Source: Gammaproteobacteria bacterium
GTDB taxonomy: Bacteria > Pseudomonadota > Gammaproteobacteria > Pseudomonadales > Cellvibrionaceae
NCBI GenBank assembly: GCA_004172865.1
Contig: SEBV01000015.1
Span: 62,001-126,000 of the forward strand
Length of the DNA: 64,000 bases
Direction: 5' to 3'
How positions within the stretch are numbered: position 1 is the stretch's first letter; each line of letters opens with the position of its first letter. A program made the position numbers and the translations under genes. Positions 1 through 9,019 of this stretch are shown in pieces. The notes under the pieces are model-generated. The model was not told where the DNA came from and made no database searches. It saw nothing but the letters and a program-made list of their open reading frames with translations.

Positions 1-108
1 AATAATATCGCCATCATTCAATTCACGTACAGCTTTGTGCAGCATCATCACTGGTTCGGGACACAGTAAACCGCTGGTATCTAAAATTTTATCAATTTCA
101 CTGTTCAT
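1..108 (-). CDS. tusA: Sulfurtransferase TusA, C-terminal part beyond window
   Basis: The first 36 codons of a minus-strand gene start at ATG 108-106 and run off the window edge. The peptide begins [20 protein letters not shown] and carries the CPxP motif of TusA, whose cysteine takes persulfide sulfur from IscS and passes it to TusBCD for 2-thiolation of wobble uridine in tRNA (family knowledge). It also shows the typical helix after the cysteine ([14 protein letters not shown]). The protein is cytoplasmic and usually about 80 residues, so roughly half is missing only because the window ends. It is divergent from the gene at 219. SirA/YedF paralogues share the fold, but the LDxxGLxCPEPVM start fits TusA best. 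Confidence 0.9.
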   Translation of the reverse strand, partial: MNSEIDKILDTSGLLCPEPVMMLHKAVRELNDGDII

Positions 109-152
109 AGTATTTCTTCGTCTAAAAACAAACTGCAGAAAAATATTCCATT

Positions 153-165
153 GCTAGACTCTAGC
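153..165. promoter_or_regulatory. Small palindrome between divergent genes
   Basis: The 13-base palindrome GCTAGACTCTAGC has 6-base arms around a central C. It lies between the start of tusA (108) and the ATG at 219. It could be a binding site for a dimeric regulator of either gene, but palindromes this short also occur by chance. The rest of 109-218 shows no clear promoter boxes. Confidence 0.25.
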
Positions 166-218
166 TAAGGATATTTGAATGTAGCGGATTGCCTACCATA
201 ACCGGGGAACAAGGTTCG

Positions 219-614
219 ATGTCTCGGATCTCAATTGAAACTCATGGGCCAGATGATTTTTTTAGCCATCAGGCATTGGAGTTAGCTTTTAGATTATTGC
301 GCAATAATAATCCAGGATTAGCAAACGCTATTCAAAACACATTGTCGCATCTTCATATTGTACCGTTTGAAACCCTACAGGGTTCTCACACCGGTGAGAT
401 GTATTTTAACGCCGAAATTTATCAAACTTTATCTGCACATACTATTGGAAAAATAGTTTCTGCGTTAACCGAAATTGGTGAACAAGCCCTCGCCAAACAG
501 GATATGCCACCCGGTCACTTGAACCAATTGCGAAAATTAATTCAAGACTGGGTGCAACTCACTGAATGGGTTTTATCCTACACCACCATACCCGATAAAG
601 CGGCTTTCCATTAA
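219..614 (+). CDS. Conserved-looking hypothetical protein (131 aa)
   Basis: I do not recognise this family. The ATG at 219 is preferred over an upstream in-frame TTG at 189, because GGGGA and AAGG (204-214) sit just before it at ribosome-binding distance. The protein is soluble, without signal peptide or membrane segment. It looks mostly helical, with leucine-rich stretches such as ALELAFRLLRNNNPG near the start and LRKLIQDWVQLTEWVL near the end. It is convergent with rlmM, whose stop is 17 bases away, and divergent from tusA. No catalytic motif is visible. Confidence 0.65.
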   Translation: MSRISIETHGPDDFFSHQALELAFRLLRNNNPGLANAIQNTLSHLHIVPFETLQGSHTGEMYFNAEIYQTLSAHTIGKIVSALTEIGEQALAKQDMPPGHLNQLRKLIQDWVQLTEWVLSYTTIPDKAAFH

Positions 615-630
615 TATTCTATTTACCAAC

Positions 631-1686
631 TTACTTGTAAACGCGAAGATGTCCTGTGACTTCTTCGCGGTCGTGATAAAGCTGTTTAAATTGAATATCT
701 ACATCCAGCCCTGCCGTTTGCAACTCTTTTAAAATCCGCTGCTCGCATTTTTTAACTTCAAGATAACGTTGTTTCATCGGCAGTTTTAAATTAAAGACTG
801 CTTCGCGACAATGTCCTTTTGCAAACCACTGAATAATCATGCTGGAAACGCGTGCGGGTTTATCTACGATATCGCAAACCAGCCAATCAACTTTCTTTTT
901 CGGCTCGTAAAGAAAACCATCGGTAAGAATTTGAATTACCTGCCCAGTTTCCAACAGTCTTTTATCCATGGGCCCATTATCAACCGCTTCGACATACATA
1001 CCGCGTTGTACTAGCTGCCATGTCCATCCACCTGGCGCAGCTCCAAGATCTACTGCGCGCATGCCTGATGCTAAACGCGTATCCCAATCAGCAGCTGGAA
1101 TAAAATGATGCCAAGCCTCTTCCAACTTTAAAGTAGCACGACTCGGCGCCTCTTTTGGTAAACGCAAACGTGCAATTCCCATTGGCCATTGCGAGCTATT
1201 GTTGTACAAGCTCACACCCAAATAAGCTTCGGTACCGGTGATAAATACTAAATGTAATCGCCATGGACTTTTATCATTGAGTAGTTTTTCCTTACGTAAT
1301 GCACTGCTAAATGGGGCTGTAAATTTTTTGCTAAGACCAGACAACTCTTTGCCATCATTCGTATCAACAGTTTCAAGCGTAAGTTCACGCGCTACTGGGA
1401 AATTTTTCGCGGCAGCAAGTAATGGCGTAACACGATCTGTAACCGGCAAATCTGCGATAGGTGCTTGGGTTGCAAACCACTGGCGAGTAAAAATTAATTT
1501 TCGAAAACGTATTTCTTTTTGTAATTGCATTGCCCCATCGGGCTCATGCGTAATAAAAATTACGTATGCAGAATTGTCTTTGGTTTTACTGTAACCATAA
1601 ATACCAGCTTCACTTGCCAAATCGGTAATTTCTGCAGCGCATTCTTTTTCAAAGCCTGCGCGACAGTGTAGAAATAAATGATTCAT
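631..1686 (-). CDS. rlmM: 23S rRNA 2'-O-ribose C2498 methyltransferase RlmM
   Basis: A 351-residue protein of the RlmM (YgdE) family, which uses S-adenosylmethionine to methylate the 2'-OH of C2498 in 23S rRNA (family knowledge). The N-terminal THUMP-like half begins MNHLFLHCRAGFEKECAAEI, as is usual for RlmM. The C-terminal Rossmann methyltransferase half has the SAM loop DLGAAPGGWTWQLV near residue 214, followed by the conserved VDWLVCDIVDKP and FNLKLPMKQRY blocks. The length agrees with the about 360 residues of other members. It lies 31 bases downstream of yheU on the same strand, so the two are probably co-transcribed. Confidence 0.95.
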   Translation of the reverse strand: MNHLFLHCRAGFEKECAAEITDLASEAGIYGYSKTKDNSAYVIFITHEPDGAMQLQKEIRFRKLIFTRQWFATQAPIADLPVTDRVTPLLAAAKNFPVARELTLETVDTNDGKELSGLSKKFTAPFSSALRKEKLLNDKSPWRLHLVFITGTEAYLGVSLYNNSSQWPMGIARLRLPKEAPSRATLKLEEAWHHFIPAADWDTRLASGMRAVDLGAAPGGWTWQLVQRGMYVEAVDNGPMDKRLLETGQVIQILTDGFLYEPKKKVDWLVCDIVDKPARVSSMIIQWFAKGHCREAVFNLKLPMKQRYLEVKKCEQRILKELQTAGLDVDIQFKQLYHDREEVTGHLRVYK

Positions 1687-1717
1687 ACTTTCTCTTTTTT
1701 TGCTCGTAATTTGTTCG

Positions 1718-1963
1718 TTATTCAGCGTGATCGTCGGTAGGTGTAATTAAATTGGCATCATGTTTGGTTAAAATAGATACGCTTTCACTAGCGGCATCGA
1801 ACACAATGACTATATCGCCACGCGCTAACTGTCGTTTTACTTGCGCTACTTTTTGATCAAGTGAAAATTCGATTTCACCGTAATCTGTTCCATCGCGCGT
1901 TATAAATTCTTCAATTAAACCTTGTAAGGCATCGGCTGAAATTTGTTCATAGGGAATAATCAT
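1718..1963 (-). CDS. yheU: YheU family protein (UPF0270)
   Basis: An 81-residue cytoplasmic protein beginning MIIPYEQISADALQGLIEEF, with the block TRDGTDYGEIEFSLDQKVAQVKRQL conserved as REGTDYGxxExxLxxKVxxVxxQL in the YheU/UPF0270 family. Its function is unknown; members are small and sit beside unrelated housekeeping genes. It is transcribed toward rlmM, 31 bases away. The acidic C-terminal tail (TPTDDHAE) is variable in the family. Confidence 0.85.
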   Translation of the reverse strand: MIIPYEQISADALQGLIEEFITRDGTDYGEIEFSLDQKVAQVKRQLARGDIVIVFDAASESVSILTKHDANLITPTDDHAE

Positions 1964-2069
1964 AAATTTTACTAGTCAACATTTTACTTGTTCAGGACTT
2001 AAGAGAAAGTTACCCTTAAGCCAATTAAATAAATCAACAATATGCTCGCCCCCCCAAAAGGAAATCACT

Positions 2070-2606
2070 GTGCAGATAAATTTAGTACTAACCATCATCA
2101 GCGATGACAAACCCGGCGTGGTAGAAGTTTTAGCGCAAACAATCACACAACACCAAGGTAATTGGCTCGAAAGCCGTATGGCACATTTAGCCGGTAAATT
2201 CGCAGGGATTTTACAGGTCGGAGTAGACAGCGAGAGTGAAGCTGCACTGCGAGAAGCACTTGCTAGCCTGGCAAGCCAAGGTTTGAAAATTGTGGTTGAG
2301 TCCGCGGCAGAATCCATTAAGCCGGCAGGCAAGGAATTTCAGTTTAGCGTTGTGGGTAATGATCGCCCCGGTATCGTATTTGAAATCGCCCAAGCCTTTG
2401 CCAGTCGCCATATTAACATGAGCGAACTCGAAACCGCTTGCTCCAGTATGCCGTGGTCAGGAGAACCTATGTTTGAAGCGACGGGTTTAATTCAGGTGCC
2501 CAGATCGGTAGATATGGATGATCTTTACGATCAATTGGACACTATTGCTGATGAGCTGGCAGTAGATGTTCGCCTGGAAGCTCCTACTGAAGACGTTCAT
2601 CACTAA
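2070..2606 (+). CDS. gcvR: Two-ACT-domain regulator, GcvR-like
   Basis: A 178-residue protein made of two ACT domains, residues about 1-85 (LVLTIISDDKPGVVEVLAQ) and 92-175 (FSVVGNDRPGIVFEIAQAF). Both have the DxPG turn typical of amino-acid-sensing ACT modules. This layout matches GcvR, the protein that binds GcvA and represses the glycine cleavage operon in enterobacteria. No GcvA gene is in the window, so the partner is unknown and the symbol is by similarity. The start is GTG at 2070, behind AAAAGGAAA. The gene ends at a hairpin shared with the convergent DUF2721 gene. Confidence 0.8.
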   Translation: MQINLVLTIISDDKPGVVEVLAQTITQHQGNWLESRMAHLAGKFAGILQVGVDSESEAALREALASLASQGLKIVVESAAESIKPAGKEFQFSVVGNDRPGIVFEIAQAFASRHINMSELETACSSMPWSGEPMFEATGLIQVPRSVDMDDLYDQLDTIADELAVDVRLEAPTEDVHH

Positions 2607-2619
2607 TCCCAGACAACAA

Positions 2620-2643
2620 AAAGCAGGTTTTTCAGCCTGCTTT
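2620..2643. terminator. Bidirectional terminator, gcvR-like / DUF2721
   Basis: The arms AAAGCAGG (2620-2627) and CCTGCTTT (2636-2643) enclose an 8-base loop beginning with five T. It follows the GcvR-like stop by 13 bases. On the other strand it overlaps the last codons and stop of the DUF2721 gene, so one hairpin probably serves both convergent genes. Confidence 0.6.
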
Positions 2644-3060
2644 ATCGTTAGATTGTGCCTCTCCATTTACTATCGCATCAAACTTTTCTAGCTCGATATT
2701 GATTGCTTCCGTTGAGATATTGACCTCATAAAACGAGAACATTAGCGATATCACCAACAAAATAAGGCTGTTGGCAAAAAGTAATTGACCTGCAATGGGC
2801 CAATGCATCAGCAGCGCAAACATCGACAAAGTACACAACACAAACGACAAAACCCCAAATGCCTGCATGCGCCGAATAACCTGAACGCGCAACCGCAAAC
2901 TATCAATTTGACGGCGCACCAACACTTGCGAAGTGGCATTTTCAACGCTACTCAACTGACGGATAACATTCGTTAATACAACAAAGCGGTTGGTGTAAGC
3001 GAGTAGCAGCAGCGAAATTGCCGGGAATAACAAGCTGGGTGTGGTGATGGTCATTTCCAT
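2632..3060 (-). CDS. DUF2721 family membrane protein
   Basis: A small inner-membrane protein. The start is placed at ATG 3060, giving 142 residues that begin MEMTITTPSLLFPAISLLLL. The frame is open upstream to 3111, but that stretch does not match the family. Members start with a segment like this, TPALLFPAISLLLLAYTNRF, followed by a charged helical linker (SLRLRVQVIRRMQ) and two further hydrophobic segments, as seen here near residues 67-120. Function is unknown. It lies 76 bases downstream of mshQ on the same strand and may receive transcripts from the pilus locus. Its 3' end overlaps the shared terminator. Confidence 0.75.
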   Translation of the reverse strand: MEMTITTPSLLFPAISLLLLAYTNRFVVLTNVIRQLSSVENATSQVLVRRQIDSLRLRVQVIRRMQAFGVLSFVLCTLSMFALLMHWPIAGQLLFANSLILLVISLMFSFYEVNISTEAINIELEKFDAIVNGEAQSNDKAG

Positions 3061-3136
3061 AAAAACTTCTATCTCTAATAAGCGATGGGCAACAGAATCT
3101 GCAAGCAACAAAACCAGAGCTTATCAAATCAACGGC

Positions 3137-6100
3137 TTACTGCAATCTTTCACGCCAATAAATCACCCGATCATTGCCGCGATAGGAGCCGAAAGTGAAA
3201 GTGGCATTTGGCAATCTAGCATCTGGACCAGCAGTTCTGCCTTGATCCCAGTCAAACTGCAGCCAAGGAAGATTGGTCAAATCGATACTCACCACAAAAC
3301 TACCTTGGGCAGCACCCGTTGGCGCAGTGAAAACCTGGCCTGCGTTACCAGCATTAAACCCGATAGTATTAGTTGTTAAACTGGTATAAGTACCTTGTGT
3401 TGTACCTCCCGACAAGCTGACCGTGCGATTACCATCACTCACTAAAGTACCTGCAGGATAGGTAACAGCTGAGCGAGGCAATAGTGTGCAAGAGTCACTT
3501 GCATTCACAACAAAACGCCCCGCCGTCCAGTATTCTGTAATGAAATTAACTGGCAGAGATACTGTTTCCGGGCCGAATGCATCATCTAAACGCAGGCGGC
3601 CATAGCGCATTACTAATGGTGAGCCGAGTGTAGCTTCGGTACAGGTTGTTGATGTGCAAGTTCCAGTTGTTTGCGCACTCATGTTGGGATTTGTCAGGCT
3701 GCGCGCATCAAAAGCATCTTGCATATACAAACCCCATTGCAGGCTTGTAAATGGCCCTTCGGGAGTTGACGGTAATGCTTGACGACTAAAAGTAGCGGCG
3801 CTGGTTGCAAACTGCATTATTCCGTTGACCCAGGAAGGTACAGTTCCAGGAACAACACGACTGCTTAAAGCTCCGCCGTTAGCGCCATCATTGTCCTCTG
3901 CAACGTAATTGGGTTTGGCGATGGATGACGTGGGCAAGGTATTCGCATAATTTCCACCATAGTTTGAGAGCACCGCATTACCTAAGGTTTCTGCCTGAAG
4001 GGTGTACGAGAGATTGAGATTGGGTTGTCCCATATACGAGAAAATGCCACAGCTATTTGTCAATGCAGACGCGGTCAAGCGATAATGATCTGGGTAAAAA
4101 CGACCAACAGTCCCGCTGACTGCTGGTGTTACGTATACATCTCCAGCGGTTAAATAATCCGCGTCGCTCAACTCTGGCTTCAAGGTGATGCTGCCCACTT
4201 GATTCCAGACAACCGAGCTATTCAACCAAGTCCCAGCGGGTGTAATAGCAGTCGTAAAAGTACCGGTTCCAGCACCGACTAAAGGTGTCAAGGTGCCACC
4301 AGATGGATATACCAAGCCCACAGCCTTGACTTGCATGTTGTCTCTTTCAGAAATCGTTTCGTTACCAAAATTAGGCGCAACCAAATTAGACGAATTCCAA
4401 GCTTGTACCTTCACCCGAAAAGGTGTGCCTGCCGAAACAAATTGTGCTGATGTACCCGTCGCAGATGAGCCCCCAAGATTATTCACACCACCTGTCGTTT
4501 GAATACCGTTCAAACTGTCAGTAGCAACAGGAATTGCCAAAGTATAAGGCTTGACCACAAAACTATTAGAGTCTGACCAAGTGATAGCAGGATCATTTCC
4601 GGATGCTGGCAAGGTCATTTGCGCGAAGAGCGTCAGCCTACCGACATCCGGATAAACCATAGGAATCGGAGCTGTGCCAGTTGAGTCAAAGGTTAGGCTG
4701 AGGTTGCTGTAAGAGATGTTAGCGGTTGTTACTGATGCGGCATTTGAGTTGATCGTTGAGCCCTTCACAGTGAAATTTTGGCCGCTAATACAAGTTGTGG
4801 GGTTCACACATTGGAAACCCAATTTGACAGTTTTAGTACCCGTAACCTGCGCAATGCAAGCCCCAGTGTTATTGTCGGTTCGCAGTGCCTTCAATACAGC
4901 ATTGCTGTTTCCCATTCCGGCAACCTGGTTCTGTAAACCAACCGTCGTAGCATTGTTATAAAATTTAATTGCTGAAGTCACAAAGGTGATATTCGGGTCC
5001 AACCCACTCGACTCAGCGTAAGTGCCATCAGTTACATTGATATTGAGCGTGGACGCGGTGGTTTGTTGCAAGTATTTAACCGCAGTCATCTCACCGCCGG
5101 AAAAGCTATAAGTATTGCCGCCAACCCAAGTTCCGGTGGTAGGTGATGTAGAAAGCGCTAGCTGCGTGCCAACCGTAGGTGCCACAGTGCTGCCGAGATT
5201 GTCATAGGCCGTGATGGTAATCGGCTCACCCGCACAGGTAATGCCCGAACCACTATGTGAAATGCCGTAATACGCCACGGTAGATGGGCACGTTGGAATG
5301 GAAACAAAACTCGAATCTGACGGGGTTTTCCAGTGCAGCGCAATTATCGAAACACCCCCTGCTTCGAAATATTCCACCCTGACTGGGTAGTTAGTTCCCG
5401 CCGTCAGCGCGATAGTGCTGCTGGTATCGGTGGTTTGCGAGTGACTTGTCCAGTTATCAATAATTAATTGATTATTGACCCATACCCTTACACCGTCATC
5501 CGAGACGGTTTCAAATTGATAATTGCCTGAAGTGGTAGCCCTCAGATAGCCATCCCAGCGTACGGAAAAATTATCTGCGCCCACACCTGTCACACCCGGC
5601 GAGCCTGCATCCCAGTTAAAATCTATCGCAGTGTCAATTCGAGTTGCGGCTGCAGTGCCGGTTAAATTGGTGTTGTTGTAATACTTACCGGATGCACCCC
5701 CCATCAACCCACCACCAGAACAGGTTTGCGCAGAAATAGGACAAGAAGCAGCCGTACTGGGATTGGTTGCCGCCTGAGTGCTAATAGCCGAATAGGTACC
5801 GTAACCTGGAACTAACCAATTGAGCTTGGCAACGGCGCTACCTCCACTTTCATAAAACTCCATAACGATGGTGTAGGACTGTCCGGAGGTAAGGACAATG
5901 CTGGAGCTATTATTCGTTGTTGCTGAATGGTCGGTCCAATTGTTAATTATCTGCTGGCCATTTACCCATAGACGCACGCCATCATCAGAAATCGTCTGGA
6001 AAATGTATGATCCCGTAACGGGCGCACGTATTGAGCCAGACCAACGTACAGAAAAATTATCCGCACCGACAGTGCTGACGCCGGGCGCACCAGAGCCCCA

Positions 6101-7180
6101 ATCAAAATTGATACTGGTGTCTAACCTTGTGCCTGTTGCGGTGCCGGTGAGAGTTTTGTTGTTGAAATAACTGCCGGTAATCCCGCCAATAAAACCGCTG
6201 GTACAGGTAGGAGGCGCTGTAACACAAGCATTTGCAGGTGTAGAGCCGGGCGAACAAGTACCGTACACAGCGCTTCCAGAAGGAACATTGATAGTTGAAT
6301 AACTGGGAGCGGTGAGAACGCCGTAAACTGTCGAGGAGCTGAGGCTGACTGCTCCCGAAGTGGAGGTAATTGCAATTGACGCCGACGACGAACCCATCGT
6401 ACTACTACTGATACTGACGGTGCTGGCACCTGAAATACTGCCACTCGTCATTGTGACACCACTAAAAGTAGCGGGATTATTACCCGTCAACTTAAAAGCG
6501 CCAGCTAAAGTTCCGCCAGTGATACTTATGCCTGATTGAGAGGTTGAACCACCCAATAAACTCGTGCCGTTAGTGGTGATTGTATTACCTGAGCTTGTCA
6601 CTAAGCCGCCAACACTACCTCCACTTAAATTAACATTGCCATTAGCGGTGACTGCGCCTGAGACTGCGACATTGCTCAGTGTTATTTCACCGCTAGTGCT
6701 TTGAACGGAAGCTGCATTCCCTCCAGTTAAGCTGACATTGCCTGAACCCGTAACTGCACCAGAAACAGTGACACCGACTAAAGTAATAGCACCACCATGT
6801 TGAATATATCCATAAAGTGTACTTGTGCCGGACGAGACGACCGTGTTGTAAGACGAAATCAAATTAATATTTGCAGATGCAGAACCAATCGTATTACTGG
6901 TTAACGAGAATCCTCTAGCTGCAACAATATTTATTGCTGTATTTGCCGTTAATACATCACCACTGGCTAAAATCACACGACCATCACCATTACACGTATA
7001 GGTAGTGCCACTGACGCTCCACGCAGGAACATTTGTAGTGTCGCAAGGCGGATATTGTGCGCTGGTTAAATTATAAGTAGCAGCGTGTGAAGCTGAAACA
7101 AAAAAAATTGTCAGCAATATTGCAAACACACAGTGATTTATTATTTTCTTAAAAAATGACTTAGCAAAAAAGTGAATCAT
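3137..7180 (-). CDS. mshQ: MshQ-like exported adhesin-type protein with two PA14 domains
   Basis: This 1347-residue protein closes the MSHA locus, directly after mshP with no gap. It has a signal peptide (about 1-33, ending SHA). Residues about 80-300 are a Ser/Thr/Gly-rich region of short repeats (GNVSLTGG, GEITLSN, GAVTANGNVNLSGG) that looks like a beta-helix. Two PA14-like domains follow at about 333-460 and 495-620, each with DNFSVRW, SDDGVR and an NNWT/DNWT element. The remaining about 700 residues resemble the C-terminal MshQ/DUF6701 region. PA14 domains bind carbohydrate or are found on adhesins in several families; a tip or surface adhesin role here is inference. No membrane anchor is visible. 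Confidence 0.85.
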   Translation of the reverse strand: MIHFFAKSFFKKIINHCVFAILLTIFFVSASHAATYNLTSAQYPPCDTTNVPAWSVSGTTYTCNGDGRVILASGDVLTANTAINIVAARGFSLTSNTIGSASANINLISSYNTVVSSGTSTLYGYIQHGGAITLVGVTVSGAVTGSGNVSLTGGNAASVQSTSGEITLSNVAVSGAVTANGNVNLSGGSVGGLVTSSGNTITTNGTSLLGGSTSQSGISITGGTLAGAFKLTGNNPATFSGVTMTSGSISGASTVSISSSTMGSSSASIAITSTSGAVSLSSSTVYGVLTAPSYSTINVPSGSAVYGTCSPGSTPANACVTAPPTCTSGFIGGITGSYFNNKTLTGTATGTRLDTSINFDWGSGAPGVSTVGADNFSVRWSGSIRAPVTGSYIFQTISDDGVRLWVNGQQIINNWTDHSATTNNSSSIVLTSGQSYTIVMEFYESGGSAVAKLNWLVPGYGTYSAISTQAATNPSTAASCPISAQTCSGGGLMGGASGKYYNNTNLTGTAAATRIDTAIDFNWDAGSPGVTGVGADNFSVRWDGYLRATTSGNYQFETVSDDGVRVWVNNQLIIDNWTSHSQTTDTSSTIALTAGTNYPVRVEYFEAGGVSIIALHWKTPSDSSFVSIPTCPSTVAYYGISHSGSGITCAGEPITITAYDNLGSTVAPTVGTQLALSTSPTTGTWVGGNTYSFSGGEMTAVKYLQQTTASTLNINVTDGTYAESSGLDPNITFVTSAIKFYNNATTVGLQNQVAGMGNSNAVLKALRTDNNTGACIAQVTGTKTVKLGFQCVNPTTCISGQNFTVKGSTINSNAASVTTANISYSNLSLTFDSTGTAPIPMVYPDVGRLTLFAQMTLPASGNDPAITWSDSNSFVVKPYTLAIPVATDSLNGIQTTGGVNNLGGSSATGTSAQFVSAGTPFRVKVQAWNSSNLVAPNFGNETISERDNMQVKAVGLVYPSGGTLTPLVGAGTGTFTTAITPAGTWLNSSVVWNQVGSITLKPELSDADYLTAGDVYVTPAVSGTVGRFYPDHYRLTASALTNSCGIFSYMGQPNLNLSYTLQAETLGNAVLSNYGGNYANTLPTSSIAKPNYVAEDNDGANGGALSSRVVPGTVPSWVNGIMQFATSAATFSRQALPSTPEGPFTSLQWGLYMQDAFDARSLTNPNMSAQTTGTCTSTTCTEATLGSPLVMRYGRLRLDDAFGPETVSLPVNFITEYWTAGRFVVNASDSCTLLPRSAVTYPAGTLVSDGNRTVSLSGGTTQGTYTSLTTNTIGFNAGNAGQVFTAPTGAAQGSFVVSIDLTNLPWLQFDWDQGRTAGPDARLPNATFTFGSYRGNDRVIYWRERLQ

Positions 7181-7714
7181 TTATTCTTGCCTCATAAATG
7201 AACCGACTTCAATTGTTCGTACCGAACGTAAAGTAGCAGCGCCGCACGTTGCTACGCTGGTTAACGTATAAAAAGTTGACTGGCGATTTATAGGTGCGCC
7301 GGTATCATAATTTGATGCAGTGATGGGAATACAAGTATTGCCGTCGCCAAATGCACACGCGCAACTTACAGAAATGGAACAACCATTTAGCCCCGGAATA
7401 TCAGTGGCGGTTGAAGCGGAAAAATTTAAAACCAAGGGTGTTCCTGAAGATGTCTTTGAAATATCCGAGCAGCGTTGATCGACATTTTGACGTTTATTCG
7501 CGTCTGAAAAAAATAACTTTTGCATGCCACGTTGAGCGCCGCTGTCAGCAGCATAGAACGCCTGAGCTGTAATAGCTTCCTGTGTTGCAGATGTACTCGA
7601 CTGAATTGTATTGCGCGATAAAACCAATGCAAAAACACCCATCACAACTATTATAAAAACCGCTAGTGGTAGTAAAAAACCTTTTTGATTTCTTGCAATG
7701 GGATTAAGGAACAT
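7181..7714 (-). CDS. mshP: MSHA biogenesis protein MshP
   Basis: A 177-residue protein with a basic start (NPIARNQKGFLLPLAVFIIVVMGVFALVL) and one N-terminal membrane helix. The K-G-F-L-L-P start resembles PilX/MshP minor-pilin-like proteins, with the conserved block TAQAFYAADSGAQRGMQ after the helix. Six cysteines in the C-terminal half suggest disulfides in the periplasmic domain. It overlaps mshO by 11 bases and is directly followed by mshQ, so translation is probably coupled. The assignment rests on sequence pattern and on the mshO-P-Q order. Confidence 0.8.
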   Translation of the reverse strand: MFLNPIARNQKGFLLPLAVFIIVVMGVFALVLSRNTIQSSTSATQEAITAQAFYAADSGAQRGMQKLFFSDANKRQNVDQRCSDISKTSSGTPLVLNFSASTATDIPGLNGCSISVSCACAFGDGNTCIPITASNYDTGAPINRQSTFYTLTSVATCGAATLRSVRTIEVGSFMRQE

Positions 7715-8534
7715 TACGTATCATCACCGAATGATTAAATGGAACAGATTCCGTTTTACCTGTCAACGTATAAGAAAAAGCAATATTTATTTGTACAACA
7801 ATATTCCGATTTTCGCTGCCAGCAGCTAATACGAATGGAGTAGAGGCAGTGACGTTATCGGCCATCAAACTAAAGGGAGATGTTAGATCTACATTTGCAC
7901 TTGAGGCATCTTGATTAGCGTAAAAGCGCAATTGATTTGCAACGACACAAAATGCTTGCGGGGAATCCAGTAAATAAAATCGTTGACTCAATGAGTTACG
8001 ACGCCAACTTTTCACGGCGGATAAAATTAATAGAACATTTGTTCGTGAGCTTAACGTGGCGCGAGATACAGGATTAGTTCCATAAAGCTCAGTATCTGTC
8101 GCTGCCCCAATACTAACGAATTGAGCACTACCAAAATCGATAGTATGTGGCGCAACGGCAATAGTACTTATTGCATTTGCGCCATTTAAAGAATCCGGCA
8201 CATAACCCGTATAATAACCATTGCTTAAGTAACCAAGATAATTTCCTCCCGCGGCAATAGGCATGAATTCTAAGCAAGAAGTATCTGCACCAACATTTGT
8301 AATACGCGCGCTGTAAGGTAAAGCGATGCGCAATTGGCGAGAAACTCTTTCAATGGCTTGCCTACCAGTATTTATTAATCTTGAACGTGCTTGTGTAGAT
8401 TGATATGAACTAGTGGACTCCACTACAAATTTACCACCCAAAGCAGCCAAAATAGACAGCACCACGATTACGGCAATGACTTCAATTAAGGTGAAACCTC
8501 GTTCGGAATATTGTGAAGATAATGATCGCAGCAT
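7704..8534 (-). CDS. mshO: MSHA minor pilin-like protein MshO
   Basis: A 276-residue prepilin-like protein. The type IV prepilin cleavage motif RG-FTLIEVIAVIVVL is near residue 13, with glutamate at mature position 5. It is followed by the usual hydrophobic helix and a long variable periplasmic domain with a few cysteines. It is larger than the major pilin, as expected for MshO. Its ATG shares one base with the stop of mshD (TAATG), and its end overlaps mshP, so it is part of the same translation-coupled string of minor pilins. Confidence 0.85.
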   Translation of the reverse strand: MLRSLSSQYSERGFTLIEVIAVIVVLSILAALGGKFVVESTSSYQSTQARSRLINTGRQAIERVSRQLRIALPYSARITNVGADTSCLEFMPIAAGGNYLGYLSNGYYTGYVPDSLNGANAISTIAVAPHTIDFGSAQFVSIGAATDTELYGTNPVSRATLSSRTNVLLILSAVKSWRRNSLSQRFYLLDSPQAFCVVANQLRFYANQDASSANVDLTSPFSLMADNVTASTPFVLAAGSENRNIVVQINIAFSYTLTGKTESVPFNHSVMIRNVP

Positions 8535-9019
8535 TAAAAATTCGCCTTGTATGCTGCCAACGTGACTGAAAATCCTCTCGGGGCTGTAACCGTCACAGTA
8601 ATGAGCTTTAGATTATCAGCCGTGGCCACTGTTACATTTCTAGAGTAAGAATAGTTAATACCTTTTACCACAGAAGAGTAAGGAACATCGTTCACATTGT
8701 TGAAATCATCTACATCATTTTTATTAGCATCGGGAGTGTTGTTGCAAAGGGCAGCACCTAAGCTGTTACATGCTGGAATTCCTCCTGTTGGTGTATTCTC
8801 ATCGTATTTTAACGCAAGAATTTCATCCAGCCTTGCCTGCGCAAGTTCTAATGCACGCACCTGAATAATCGGATCAGCATTATGCAATAAGCTGTTGGTA
8901 TAGGCCGCAAAAAGCGCGCTACTTGCAATTCCTACTACGACAAGAAAAACAATAAGCTCAATAAGGCTCACGCCATCTTGAAGTTTCATTTTTTTAAAAA
9001 AAAATAAATTAGTGCGCAT
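8534..9019 (-). CDS. mshD: MSHA minor pilin-like protein MshD
   Basis: The ATG at 9019 (161 residues) is chosen because GGAGG at 9029-9033 lies 9 bases upstream; the frame is open to 9043 without such a site. The N-terminus MRTNLFFFKKMKLQDG-VSLIELIVFLVV has glutamate at mature position 5 but valine instead of phenylalanine at position 1 of the prepilin motif. The block AYTNSLLHNADPIIQVRALELAQARLDEIL fits MshD. The start overlaps the end of mshC by 11 bases. The mature N-terminal residue differs from the other MSHA pilins here. Confidence 0.8.
   Translation of the reverse strand: MRTNLFFFKKMKLQDGVSLIELIVFLVVVGIASSALFAAYTNSLLHNADPIIQVRALELAQARLDEILALKYDENTPTGGIPACNSLGAALCNNTPDANKNDVDDFNNVNDVPYSSVVKGINYSYSRNVTVATADNLKLITVTVTAPRGFSVTLAAYKANF

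Noticed and set aside
1976-2332. 118-codon minus-strand frame opposite the GcvR-like gene
   Set aside because: The ACT-domain gene on the other strand explains this stretch; the frame is Ser/Ala-rich and unrecognised.
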